The notes under the pieces were generated by a model. It ran no database searches, was not told the DNA's origin, and worked only from the letters and a program-made list of their open reading frames with translations. Shown here piece by piece: positions 1 to 5,662 of a stretch of 5,799 nt of DNA. The position numbers and the translations under genes are program-made. Position 1 is the stretch's first letter, and the number at the start of each line of letters is the position of its first letter. This stretch comes from Pseudomonadota bacterium (GTDB lineage: Bacteria > Pseudomonadota > Gammaproteobacteria > Burkholderiales > Burkholderiaceae_C), in contig JAJZHS010000178.1 in assembly GCA_021798395.1 (NCBI GenBank), forward strand, positions 1-5,799, written 5' to 3'.

Positions 1-122
1 TACGCGGCAGCCGCCGCGTCGCGCTCGGCGGCGCCGCACGCGGCACGCCGCGCCGGCGCCAGCGCCTCCCAGACCGCGACCGCTTCGCGGCACTGCCGCA
101 GTTGATCAGCCCCCTGCTCCAT
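1..122 (-). CDS. N-terminus of an unidentified protein (partial, runs off the left edge)
   Basis: An open frame starts with ATG at 122-120 on the minus strand and continues without a stop to the window edge, giving 40 visible codons. The start is well supported: GGGGAG lies at 133-128, five bases upstream of the ATG. The peptide begins MEQGADQLRQCREAVAVW and becomes alanine- and arginine-rich, with spacing that suggests an amphipathic helix. There is no signal peptide or membrane segment in the visible part. It is transcribed away from the exported-protein gene at 360, so 123-359 is a divergent intergenic region. I do not recognise the family. The visible part is too short and too low in complexity to assign a function. 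That it is a real gene is likely, because of the ribosome binding site and the protein-like composition of its first half. Confidence 0.6.
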   Translation of the reverse strand, partial: MEQGADQLRQCREAVAVWEALAPARRAACGAAERDAAAAA

Positions 123-127
123 GCCGG

Positions 128-133
128 CTCCCC
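128..133 (-). promoter_or_regulatory. Ribosome binding site of the left-edge minus-strand gene
   Basis: The minus strand reads GGGGAG here, followed by a five-base spacer and ATG at 122-120. It is the main evidence that this partial frame is translated and fixes its start. Confidence 0.6.
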
Positions 134-359
134 GGTTCGTGTTCCAGATTCCCGTCGCAGCATAGCGCGGCGCACGGATTGCGCCAGGCGCCCGCGCCTC
201 GGCCCGGGCAGGCACGTGCGCTATCCTGCGGGAAGCGTGACGCGGCCTGCGCAACCGGCCTCGGACGGTGCGTCGAACGCTTGCGACCGCGGGCGATGAC
301 GCGCCCGGGCGACGCAGTCGTTTGCGGCGCGTCGTGCACGATGGACGCCGACTGACTTC

Positions 360-821
360 ATGCCGAAATTTCGACCCCTTCCGTTCGCGCGCGCGGCCTT
401 GGCGCTGGCTGCGGTCTGCGTCGCGGCCCACGCGTCCGCGGCGCCCAATCCCGTGCCCGAGGCCGGCCAGGACTGGCGCGGCAGCTATGTCTGCGACGGG
501 ATCCGCACGCCTCTGGAACTGACCATCGAGTACGTCAATCGCGGGGTCTCTCCGACACGCTCGGGCCCGGCCCTGGGGGTGCGCGCGCGTTTTGCGTTCG
601 GCGACCCGCGCGACGTGCAGCACAGCGGAAAATACATCGTCGAAGGGGCCTATTTCATCGCTGCCCGCGACATGCAGCTGGAGCCCGTGCGCTGGATCGT
701 CCGTCCGCCCGGCTATCTCATGGTCGGCCTGAGCGGCCATTTGACCGATGCGCCGCGTGCCTATGCGGGGCGGATCGACGCCGGCAATTGCGCCGGATTC
801 AGCCTCCACGCTGTGCGCTGA
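360..821 (+). CDS. Small exported protein of unknown function with two mature cysteines
   Basis: This 153-residue protein is probably secreted to the periplasm. It has a typical Sec signal peptide: basic residues in 1-11 (MPKFRPLPFAR), a hydrophobic core in 12-23 and an Ala-Ser-Ala site that would cut after residue 27, leaving about 126 residues. The mature part starts with a W-R-G-S-Y-V-C motif (C45), has alternating strand-like stretches, a W-I-V-R-P-P-G-Y motif at 112-119, V-G-L-S-G at 122-126, and a second cysteine at 144 near the C-terminus (N-C-A-G-F). C45 and C144 are the only mature cysteines and could form a disulfide tying the two ends of a small beta-rich domain. I recall similar W-x-G-x-Y-x-C ... 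RPPGY ... C-x-x-F patterns in uncharacterised proteobacterial exported proteins, but cannot name a family. No strong ribosome binding site is visible; the signal peptide supports the ATG at 360, and no in-frame start lies between it and the upstream stop at 297-299. It converges on the lipoprotein gene, 53 bases away. Confidence 0.8.
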   Translation: MPKFRPLPFARAALALAAVCVAAHASAAPNPVPEAGQDWRGSYVCDGIRTPLELTIEYVNRGVSPTRSGPALGVRARFAFGDPRDVQHSGKYIVEGAYFIAARDMQLEPVRWIVRPPGYLMVGLSGHLTDAPRAYAGRIDAGNCAGFSLHAVR

Positions 822-874
822 AGGCGCCACCATCGAGCGCTCCGGCCGCATTGCGGGCCCGGGAAGGCCGCTGA

Positions 875-1708
875 TCACCGCAGGTTGACCTCCTGCGGCG
901 CGATGTTCTGGTGCCCGCCGGCAACGGCCGATCGCACCCCCTCGGTGGCTCCGTTCAGCACGATGAGGCGGGCCTGCACGCCCACCGAATGCGCCGCGTG
1001 GCGCGGCGTCGCTGCCGCCGCGCGCGCCTCCGGGCCGGCGGTGCGGTCGATGAGATCGGGTGAGACGGGCACCGGCTGCGCCTCGTCGGGCCCGGGTCGG
1101 GATCGGGCGGCTTGCGCGCGTCGTTGCGCCTGCGCGGCCGGCCGCATCGCGCGCAGGAAGGGGCTGGATATGCGCGAAGATCCGACGTCGAACACCCGCA
1201 CGAGCGGGTCGCCCGTCGTCTGCTGCTCGAACACGACGCGTCCCGGATCGGTCGCGGATGGGAGCATGCGCCACGTCTGCCCCGGAGGTCCCAGGACGAC
1301 CCAGGCCGCGCGGTCCGGCTGCAGGACGACGGCGAGTTCAACCTTCGGTTGCGCCCCGAGATCGCCCTGCACGATGGCCACCGTGCGGCCATCGGGCAAG
1401 ACCGCGCTCGACACCAGCCGCGCGTGCCGAAGCGCGCGCATCTGCACGAAACGCCCGCCCGGGAAAAGGAACCGGGCGCCGCCCTGAACATGGTCGTGTT
1501 CCAGCACCACGACCTGGCCGTTCGCCAACGGGATCCGCGCGTCCTCGGTGTACAGCAGCGCGTCGGTCAACAACGGCGCGAGCGGCAACGAAAGGTCCAC
1601 GGCCCCGTTCGGCTGCCGGGACACGATCGGTGGCATGTTGGTGCATGCTGCGGTGAGCACGGCCGCGATGACCCCGGCAGCGCGTCGCACGTGCCGCGCG
1701 TCAACCAT
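875..1708 (-). CDS. Putative outer-membrane lipoprotein of unknown function
   Basis: This is a 277-residue protein with a lipoprotein-type signal: basic residues in 1-9 (MVDARHVRR), a hydrophobic stretch 10-20, and L-T-A-A-C ending at C22. Threonine at -3 is slightly atypical for a lipobox. The residue after C22 is Thr, not Asp, so under the usual rule the protein would go to the outer membrane. Residues about 50-180 look beta-rich, with repeated short strands and G/D-G turns (PDGRT at 105-109), loosely like a propeller or sandwich fold. Residues about 187-240 are a low-complexity Ala/Arg/Pro linker, followed by a short C-terminal segment with a strand-like V-Q-A-R-L-I-V-L stretch. The ATG at 1708-1706 has GGAG six bases upstream (1718-1715) and overlaps the stop of the membrane-protein gene in ATGGTTGA, so the two are probably translationally coupled and may act together. 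I do not recognise the family. Confidence 0.75.
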   Translation of the reverse strand: MVDARHVRRAAGVIAAVLTAACTNMPPIVSRQPNGAVDLSLPLAPLLTDALLYTEDARIPLANGQVVVLEHDHVQGGARFLFPGGRFVQMRALRHARLVSSAVLPDGRTVAIVQGDLGAQPKVELAVVLQPDRAAWVVLGPPGQTWRMLPSATDPGRVVFEQQTTGDPLVRVFDVGSSRISSPFLRAMRPAAQAQRRAQAARSRPGPDEAQPVPVSPDLIDRTAGPEARAAAATPRHAAHSVGVQARLIVLNGATEGVRSAVAGGHQNIAPQEVNLR

Positions 1709-3098
1709 TCGCGACTCCGAAGGTGAAGCCTCTCAGGACTCCCGTGCGCAGCGCGTTCGCCAGCGGATAAACGGCATGCTCGGCGCGAATGATCCAGGTC
1801 AGGGCCCACGGCGGCCACGGCGGCCGCCGTGCCGCGTACGCGGCGAGCAGGTGCCGGTAAAGCGGGGCGGTCACGATCGCGTTGTTCACGTGCCAGAACG
1901 ACATCGCCGCGAAGGTCGACACGGCGATGGCCAAGATTGCATTCAGCTTCCAGCCGATCCTGGGCGCCGCGAGTTCGAGGACATAGAACGAACTCTTTCC
2001 CAGGTGCACCAGCATGCCCAGCACCGAAAACAGCAGGGCCATCGCCGGCACGGTCACCAGCGTCATCGCATCGCGCCCCTGCCGGGCCCGCGGTCCGCCG
2101 TCGTCGTAGGCCCGTGCATCGGCTTGAAACGCCGCGATCTCGCGCTGGGTCCGGAGCGCGCGAAAGCGCGGCCAGAGTTGGGCGCGCACCTGCTCCAAGT
2201 CCGCCGAAGGCAGCAGCGGGCGTGGCGGATCGAATCCCAGCAGCCGCGCCCAGAGATGGGCCATCGCCCGTGTGGCAAAGAAGCTGCGTTCGTCGCCGAC
2301 CGCGCGCGGGTCGATCCGCGCCACGTTTCCCGGCACGCTGAAGTGCGCGGCGACCTGGCGGTCGAACTCGGCGCGCGCGCGTGCGTCGATCCGCGCCGCC
2401 CAGCGCGGGTTCGCCGCGGCGCGCAGATAAGCTGAATTCAGCCCCGCCACCATGCGCTGGTACCCGAGCCAGGCCCGGTTCATCTGCTGCGCCGCCGGAC
2501 GAAACAACCGATTGAAATAGCCTCGCGGCCCGCCCACGGAGCGATCGATGTCCTTGCCGACAACGCTTGCCAGCACGCCGTCGAGCCGACGCGGCAATTG
2601 CGCGTCGGAATGCGCCAGCAACGGCAGCAAGGCGATGAATGCCTTGCCCTGCGCAGTCGCGTACGTCTGTGCATCGTCGGGCATGCCATCGAGTCGGACG
2701 GTTCCGTCGAGCAAGCCGCTGCGCACGAAAACGGAATACACCGCGAGCTTGCGCTGCGTCCCGCTCGCATGCTCGGTCATCGCGTGCACAAGGTTCAACT
2801 CGGCGTGATAGACCCAGACCATCACTCCGGCGGTCAACGCCGAAAACACCAGCAGCGACGCGGCCACGGATTCCCGCAAGCGGATATAGGGCAGCACGGT
2901 CCATGCCAACAAGCCGGCGGCGAAACCAGAAATCCAGCGCCCCCAATGCTCGATGTGCCGGATATCGGCAGCCGAAGCGTGCCGTCCCACGATATTCAGG
3001 AGTTCCGCGCTGAACGACGTCTCGACAATCAGGTACGCGATGGTCACCAGCAAGATGAACCATTCCCAGCCGACCGCGCTTGCATCCCGTCTTTCCAC
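1701..3098 (-). CDS. Polytopic inner-membrane protein with a large central soluble domain, unknown function
   Basis: Read from the GTG at 3098-3096 this is a 465-residue protein. That start has GGGGG at 3108-3104, five bases upstream. The frame is open further upstream to an ATG at 3224, but those 42 codons give a charged, non-membrane leader (MPIWEVCPRS...), cross a candidate -10 element at 3131-3126 and lack a better ribosome site, so I prefer the GTG. Predicted membrane segments are about 13-27, 54-72, 79-97, 345-365 and 386-402. Residues about 100-340 form a helix-rich, charged soluble domain with aromatic and arginine-rich stretches (GYFNRLF at 193-199, QMNRAWLGYQ at 205-214). If the N-terminus is cytoplasmic, as its E-R-R suggests, three segments put this domain in the periplasm. 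A conserved-looking W-H-V-N-N sits at 402-406. The C-terminus is basic, with a Pro/Trp cluster near 426-431. It is the first gene of a unit with the lipoprotein, overlapping it by 8 bases. I do not recognise the family; no catalytic motif is evident. Confidence 0.8.
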   Translation of the reverse strand: MERRDASAVGWEWFILLVTIAYLIVETSFSAELLNIVGRHASAADIRHIEHWGRWISGFAAGLLAWTVLPYIRLRESVAASLLVFSALTAGVMVWVYHAELNLVHAMTEHASGTQRKLAVYSVFVRSGLLDGTVRLDGMPDDAQTYATAQGKAFIALLPLLAHSDAQLPRRLDGVLASVVGKDIDRSVGGPRGYFNRLFRPAAQQMNRAWLGYQRMVAGLNSAYLRAAANPRWAARIDARARAEFDRQVAAHFSVPGNVARIDPRAVGDERSFFATRAMAHLWARLLGFDPPRPLLPSADLEQVRAQLWPRFRALRTQREIAAFQADARAYDDGGPRARQGRDAMTLVTVPAMALLFSVLGMLVHLGKSSFYVLELAAPRIGWKLNAILAIAVSTFAAMSFWHVNNAIVTAPLYRHLLAAYAARRPPWPPWALTWIIRAEHAVYPLANALRTGVLRGFTFGVANG

Positions 3099-3103
3099 CT
3101 CGA

Positions 3104-3108
3104 CCCCC
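3104..3108 (-). promoter_or_regulatory. Ribosome binding site deciding the GTG start of the membrane protein
   Basis: The minus strand reads AGGGGGTCGAG directly before GTG at 3098-3096. The purine run is five bases from the start codon. It favours this GTG over the in-frame ATG at 3224. Confidence 0.5.
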
Positions 3109-3125
3109 TGTGGCGTGCGCCCCGG

Positions 3126-3131
3126 AGTATA
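3126..3131 (-). promoter_or_regulatory. Candidate sigma-70 -10 element for the membrane-protein/lipoprotein unit
   Basis: The minus strand reads TATACT, five of six matches to TATAAT, inside the AT-rich string TTATATACT, which stands out in this GC-rich locus. Its downstream edge lies 27 bases before the GTG at 3098, which would give a 5' leader of about 20 bases ending in the GGGGG ribosome site. No good -35 hexamer occurs 16-18 bases upstream (the best is GCAACC), so an activator would be needed or the match is chance. Confidence 0.35.
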
Positions 3132-3203
3132 TAAGTCGACTTGACTGCGGTTGCTGCGCGGTCTGCCCGTGCGGCTGCATTCCGGCGTCGCGCGTGATCG
3201 GGG

Positions 3204-3238
3204 ACAAACTTCCCAAATAGGCATTTACCCTAACTTGG
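3204..3238. promoter_or_regulatory. AT-rich island, possible promoter or regulator-binding zone
   Basis: About 35 bases here are roughly 60% A+T within DNA that is otherwise strongly GC-rich. The island lies in the middle of the divergent region, where promoters or a shared regulator site would be expected. TACCCT at 3226-3231 is a weak -10-like hexamer on the plus strand without a proper -35. This is a compositional observation only. Confidence 0.25.
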
Positions 3239-3283
3239 CGGCGCAGTAAGTCTGCCGTCAACATCGGCCCCAAGAATCGCCCA

Positions 3284-3297
3284 CGAATATCCATTCG
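3284..3297. repeat. Short perfect inverted repeat, possible operator
   Basis: CGAAT at 3284-3288 and ATTCG at 3293-3297 are perfect inverse complements separated by four bases. The site is about 105 bases upstream of the transporter start, in the divergent region. Size and spacing would suit a dimeric repressor, but arms of five bases can occur by chance. Confidence 0.25.
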
Positions 3298-3320
3298 CCG
3301 CCCTGCGCGGAATGCCCGTC

Positions 3321-3350
3321 CGGCGCGCGACGCGCCGCCGGGCCCGGCGG
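3321..3350 (+). repeat. Two overlapping GC-rich hairpins in the transporter leader
   Basis: The first hairpin has seven-base arms, CGGCGCG at 3321-3327 and CGCGCCG at 3331-3337, with a three-base loop. The second is a perfect 16-base palindrome at 3335-3350 that folds as CCGCCG, loop GGCC, CGGCGG. The two share bases 3335-3337, so both cannot form completely at once. The second is followed directly by TTTT at 3351-3354, a short terminator-like U-tract on the plus strand. They lie 53-82 bases before the transporter ATG. They could act as an attenuator or mRNA-stability element if transcription starts upstream. The U-tract is short for an efficient intrinsic terminator, and GC-rich sequence makes such stems more likely by chance. 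Confidence 0.4.
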
Positions 3351-3385
3351 TTTTGCTCGACCTGCCGCGGTTTGCGCGCACCCTC

Positions 3386-3394
3386 AAGGGGGAG
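3386..3394 (+). promoter_or_regulatory. Ribosome binding site of the transporter, deciding its ATG start
   Basis: AAGGGGGAG ends eight bases before ATG at 3403-3405. An in-frame TTG at 3397 is only two bases from this site, too close, so the ATG is preferred. Confidence 0.6.
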
Positions 3395-3402
3395 ATTTGT
3401 GC

Positions 3403-5067
3403 ATGACGCCAGTCCACGACGATCCAAGCGATCGCAGACTCACGCCCGAGGCGAGAAAGGTCATCCTTGCCTCGACCGTCGGCACCATGTTCGAGTGGTA
3501 TGACTTCTTCCTTTACGGATCGCTTGCCGGGGTGCTCGCGAGAAAATACTTCGCGGCCCTCGATCCGAGCTCGAGCTTTGTCTTCGCGTTGCTCGCCTTC
3601 GCCGCCGGATTCATTGTCCGTCCAATTGGCGCGTTGATTTTCGGACGGCTCGGCGACGTCGTCGGCAGAAAATATGCCTTCATGGTGACCATCATCATCA
3701 TGGGGTTGTCCACGTTCCTCGCCGGACTGCTTCCCGACGCGTCGACCATCGGCATTCTGGCGCCGATCGCGCTGATCGCCCTGCGCCTGTTGCAAGGTCT
3801 CGCGATCGGCGGCGAATACGGCGGCGCGGTGACTTTCGTCGCCGAATACGCACCGCGCCGCTCACGAGGCGGATACACCGCGTGGCTCCAGACCACCGCC
3901 ACGCTGGGCCTGCTGCTGTCGCTGATCGTCATCGCCGGAGTGCGCGGCGCGCTGGGCAGCACAGCGTTCAACGCCTGGGGCTGGCGCATACCCTTTCTCG
4001 GTTCGCTGATCCTGCTCGCGCTCTCGATGTGGTTTCGGCTGCAGCTCACCGAATCGCCCGTGTTCACCCGCGTGAAAGCTGCCGGGCGGCTTTCCTCGGC
4101 GCCGCTGCGCGAAGCCTTTGTGCGCAACCGCGGCAACTCGGCGCGGGTGCTCGTCGCGTTCTTCGGCCTGGTCGCCGGGCAGGCAGTGGTCTGGTACGCC
4201 GGCCAGATCTACGCGCTGTTCTTCCTGACCCGCGTCCTGAAAGTTCCGCCGCTCGATGCCGAGCTGTTCGTCGGCGCCTCGCTGCTGCTGGGCATCCCGT
4301 TTTTCTGGGTGTCCGGCGCGTTCGCCGATCGATTCGGCCGCAAGCGCGTCATTCTCAACGGCCTGGCGCTCGCCGCCCTCAGCTATTTTCCCCTCTTCCA
4401 TGCCCTGACGGCCGCCGCCAACCCGGCGCTGGCGAAGGCCCTGGTCTCGGCCCCGGTGCGGCTCATCGCGCCGGCTCGGGAGTGTTCGTTCCAATTCGAC
4501 CCGCTGGACACCAAGACCTTCACCACCTCGTGCGACATCGCCAAGCGGCTGCTGGCCGAGGCGGCGATCGATTACACGACGACGTCGGGCCGGGGGCCGG
4601 CCCGGATCGTGGTCGGCGATCGGGTGCTGCCGGTGTTCGAAGGCGGCGACCTGACTCCCGCCGAACTTGCGGCACGCAAGTCGGCGCTGGGCGCGGAACT
4701 GGCGCGCGCGGCGCACGCCGCCGGCTACCCGGCGCGAGCCGACCCGAACGCCATCGACGCGCCGCTGGTGATCGCCATCCTGTTCGCACTCGTCCTTCTG
4801 GTGGCGATCGTCTACGGCCCGCTCGCCGCGGCGCTGGCCGAGCTCTTCCCGACGCGCTTGCGCTGCACCTCGCTGAGCCTGCCCTACCACCTCGGCAACG
4901 GCTGGTTCGGCGGTCTGCTGCCGACCATCGCCTTTGCCCTCGTCGCGCAAAACGGCAACATCTATTACGGGCTGTGGTACGCGGTGATCGTCGCGGCCGT
5001 GACGTTCGTCATCGGCATGAATTTTCTCCCGGAGACAGCCGGCAGCGACCTGAACGCCGATGGATGA
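3403..5067 (+). CDS. MFS transporter, MHS (metabolite:H+ symporter) family, with a periplasmic two-cysteine insert
   Basis: This 554-residue inner-membrane protein belongs to the MHS family, which includes ProP, KgtP and ShiA and couples uptake of organic acids or compatible solutes to protons. The family hallmarks are present: F-E-W-Y-D-F-F-L-Y-G in TM1 (30-39), the MFS loop 2-3 motif G-R-L-G-D-V-V-G-R-K (81-90), L-Q-G-L-A-I-G-G-E-Y-G-G in TM4, its repeat in loop 8-9 (G-A-F-A-D-R-F-G-R-K, 305-314), and A-E-L-F-P-T-R after TM10. Twelve membrane segments can be placed. Typical MHS proteins have about 430-450 residues; the excess is one insert at about 340-452, between TM9 and TM10, facing the periplasm in the standard topology. 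It contains C361 and C377, which may pair, and is charged and helical after them. I recall MFS proteins of this length with a similar C-S-F-Q-F insert in Burkholderia relatives, so it is probably a subfamily trait rather than a local fusion. The substrate cannot be predicted. The stop overlaps the next gene by 8 bases. Confidence 0.92.
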   Translation: MTPVHDDPSDRRLTPEARKVILASTVGTMFEWYDFFLYGSLAGVLARKYFAALDPSSSFVFALLAFAAGFIVRPIGALIFGRLGDVVGRKYAFMVTIIIMGLSTFLAGLLPDASTIGILAPIALIALRLLQGLAIGGEYGGAVTFVAEYAPRRSRGGYTAWLQTTATLGLLLSLIVIAGVRGALGSTAFNAWGWRIPFLGSLILLALSMWFRLQLTESPVFTRVKAAGRLSSAPLREAFVRNRGNSARVLVAFFGLVAGQAVVWYAGQIYALFFLTRVLKVPPLDAELFVGASLLLGIPFFWVSGAFADRFGRKRVILNGLALAALSYFPLFHALTAAANPALAKALVSAPVRLIAPARECSFQFDPLDTKTFTTSCDIAKRLLAEAAIDYTTTSGRGPARIVVGDRVLPVFEGGDLTPAELAARKSALGAELARAAHAAGYPARADPNAIDAPLVIAILFALVLLVAIVYGPLAAALAELFPTRLRCTSLSLPYHLGNGWFGGLLPTIAFALVAQNGNIYYGLWYAVIVAAVTFVIGMNFLPETAGSDLNADG

Positions 5068-5617
5068 TCCGACCGCGCCGGACTCCGCGTACCACAAGAC
5101 CGCGGCGGGCGTTGCTGAAATCCGCAACAGCCGCAGCGCCTTGCCCAGGCGGCTGCGCAACGTGCTGCTCTTCGTCGACGGCCGGCGCAGCGCGCACGAA
5201 CTGCGTTCGCTGGTCGCCGCGTCGGGCGCGCCGCCGGACACCCTCGATCAGTTGCGCGCGCTGGGCCTGATCGTCGCGGCGCGGCCCGAGCGCGACGCCG
5301 ACGCCCCGGAACCCCGGCACGAGCCAGACGGCGTCGCCAATTCGTCGCCGTCGCCGTCGCCGTCGCCGGCGACAAGCGCCGGGCCGACGGCCGACGATTT
5401 CGCCGCCCTCTACGATGCGGTCAACGCGCTGGTCGGCAAGCACCTCGGCATGCTGAAGGCCTACCGGCTGCAGATGCGGATCGAGCGCTGCACGACCGCG
5501 GCACAGCTGCGTGCGCTGCTGCCCGAAATCGAGGCGGCGCTGGCTGCCGCCCTCGGCGCGCCCTCGGCGCGCACGCTTGTCGCCGCGCTGCTCCGGCCCG
5601 GAGCACAATTGGACTGA
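5060..5617 (+). CDS. Two-domain protein with a winged-helix-like N-terminus, unknown function
   Basis: This 185-residue soluble protein starts at an ATG overlapping the transporter stop (ATGGATGA). The only nearby GGAG is about 25 bases upstream, so translation is probably coupled to the transporter. Residues 11-75 form a compact domain: Y-H-K-T-A-A-G-V-A-E-I, a basic helix, then L-L-F-V-D-G-R-R-S-A-H-E-L and L-D-Q-L-R-A-L-G-L-I-V. The 'VDGRRS..EL' followed by 'L..LGLI' is a pattern I recall from small betaproteobacterial proteins and winged-helix-like domains of signalling proteins. Residues about 76-110 are an acidic, Pro/Ser-rich linker including S-P-S-P-S-P-S-P. Residues 111-180 form a second, helical domain with one cysteine (C144) and an amphipathic L/A pattern. 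There is no signal peptide or membrane segment, so it should be cytoplasmic. It might bind DNA, RNA or a protein partner; the sequence does not decide. It could be a regulator of the operon or an unrelated passenger. Confidence 0.8.
   Translation: MDDPTAPDSAYHKTAAGVAEIRNSRSALPRRLRNVLLFVDGRRSAHELRSLVAASGAPPDTLDQLRALGLIVAARPERDADAPEPRHEPDGVANSSPSPSPSPATSAGPTADDFAALYDAVNALVGKHLGMLKAYRLQMRIERCTTAAQLRALLPEIEAALAAALGAPSARTLVAALLRPGAQLD
5345..5368 (+). repeat. Hexanucleotide tandem repeat encoding a Ser-Pro linker
   Basis: Four perfect TCGCCG units run in tandem and encode alternating Ser-Pro in the linker of the 185-residue protein. Because the unit is six bases, gain or loss of copies keeps the reading frame and only changes linker length. 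Confidence 0.8.
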
Positions 5618-5662
5618 GACGCGACATTGCGGCAGACCCGACGCATTTTCCGAGTCCCCATC

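Larger units (their letters stand above)
3099..3402. other. Divergent intergenic region between the membrane-protein unit and the transporter operon
   Basis: This 304-base gap separates two divergently transcribed units and must hold both promoters. From left to right I see the ribosome site and candidate -10 of the minus-strand unit, an AT-rich island at about 3204-3238, a 5-base-arm inverted repeat at 3284-3297, overlapping GC-rich hairpins at 3321-3350 followed by TTTT, and the transporter ribosome site at 3386-3394. I could not find a convincing plus-strand -35/-10 pair, although the AT-rich island is the natural place to expect it. No supported coding region is present. Confidence 0.7.

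Noticed and set aside
106..339. 77-codon minus-strand frame in the left intergenic region
   Set aside because: It overlaps the better-supported minus-strand start at 122 in a different frame, has no good ribosome site, and its translation is low in complexity.
822..874. Possible bidirectional terminator between the converging genes
   Set aside because: CGGCC at 843-847 can pair with GGCCG at 866-870, but the arms are only five bases with an 18-base loop and no T-tract on either strand, so it is not a supportable terminator.
3141..3169. TTGACT at 3141-3146 as a plus-strand -35 box
   Set aside because: At 17-base spacing the would-be -10 is TGCCCG, which does not resemble TATAAT, so no promoter is supported.
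3096..3224. N-terminal extension of the membrane protein to the ATG at 3224
   Set aside because: The 42 extra codons encode a charged leader unlike the membrane protein, cross the candidate -10 element, and the GTG at 3098 has a much better ribosome site.
3312..3503. 63-codon plus-strand frame over the leader, as a possible leader peptide
   Set aside because: It runs 101 bases into the transporter in another frame, is Arg-rich, and has no ribosome site, so an out-of-frame shadow is more likely.
1567..3795. 742-codon open frame on the minus strand
   Set aside because: It lies in another frame over the membrane-protein and transporter genes. Its translation is rich in Arg, Gly and low-complexity stretches, with no domain or plausible start. 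Long antisense frames are expected in GC-rich DNA.
3862..5241. 459-codon minus-strand frame opposite the transporter
   Set aside because: The translation is dominated by Arg, Gln, Gly and Glu with no hydrophobic core or recognisable motif, while the plus strand encodes an unmistakable MHS transporter.
3882..5270. 462-codon plus-strand frame overlapping the transporter
   Set aside because: It is the transporter read in another frame; the translation is Arg/Ala/Pro-rich with no family resemblance.
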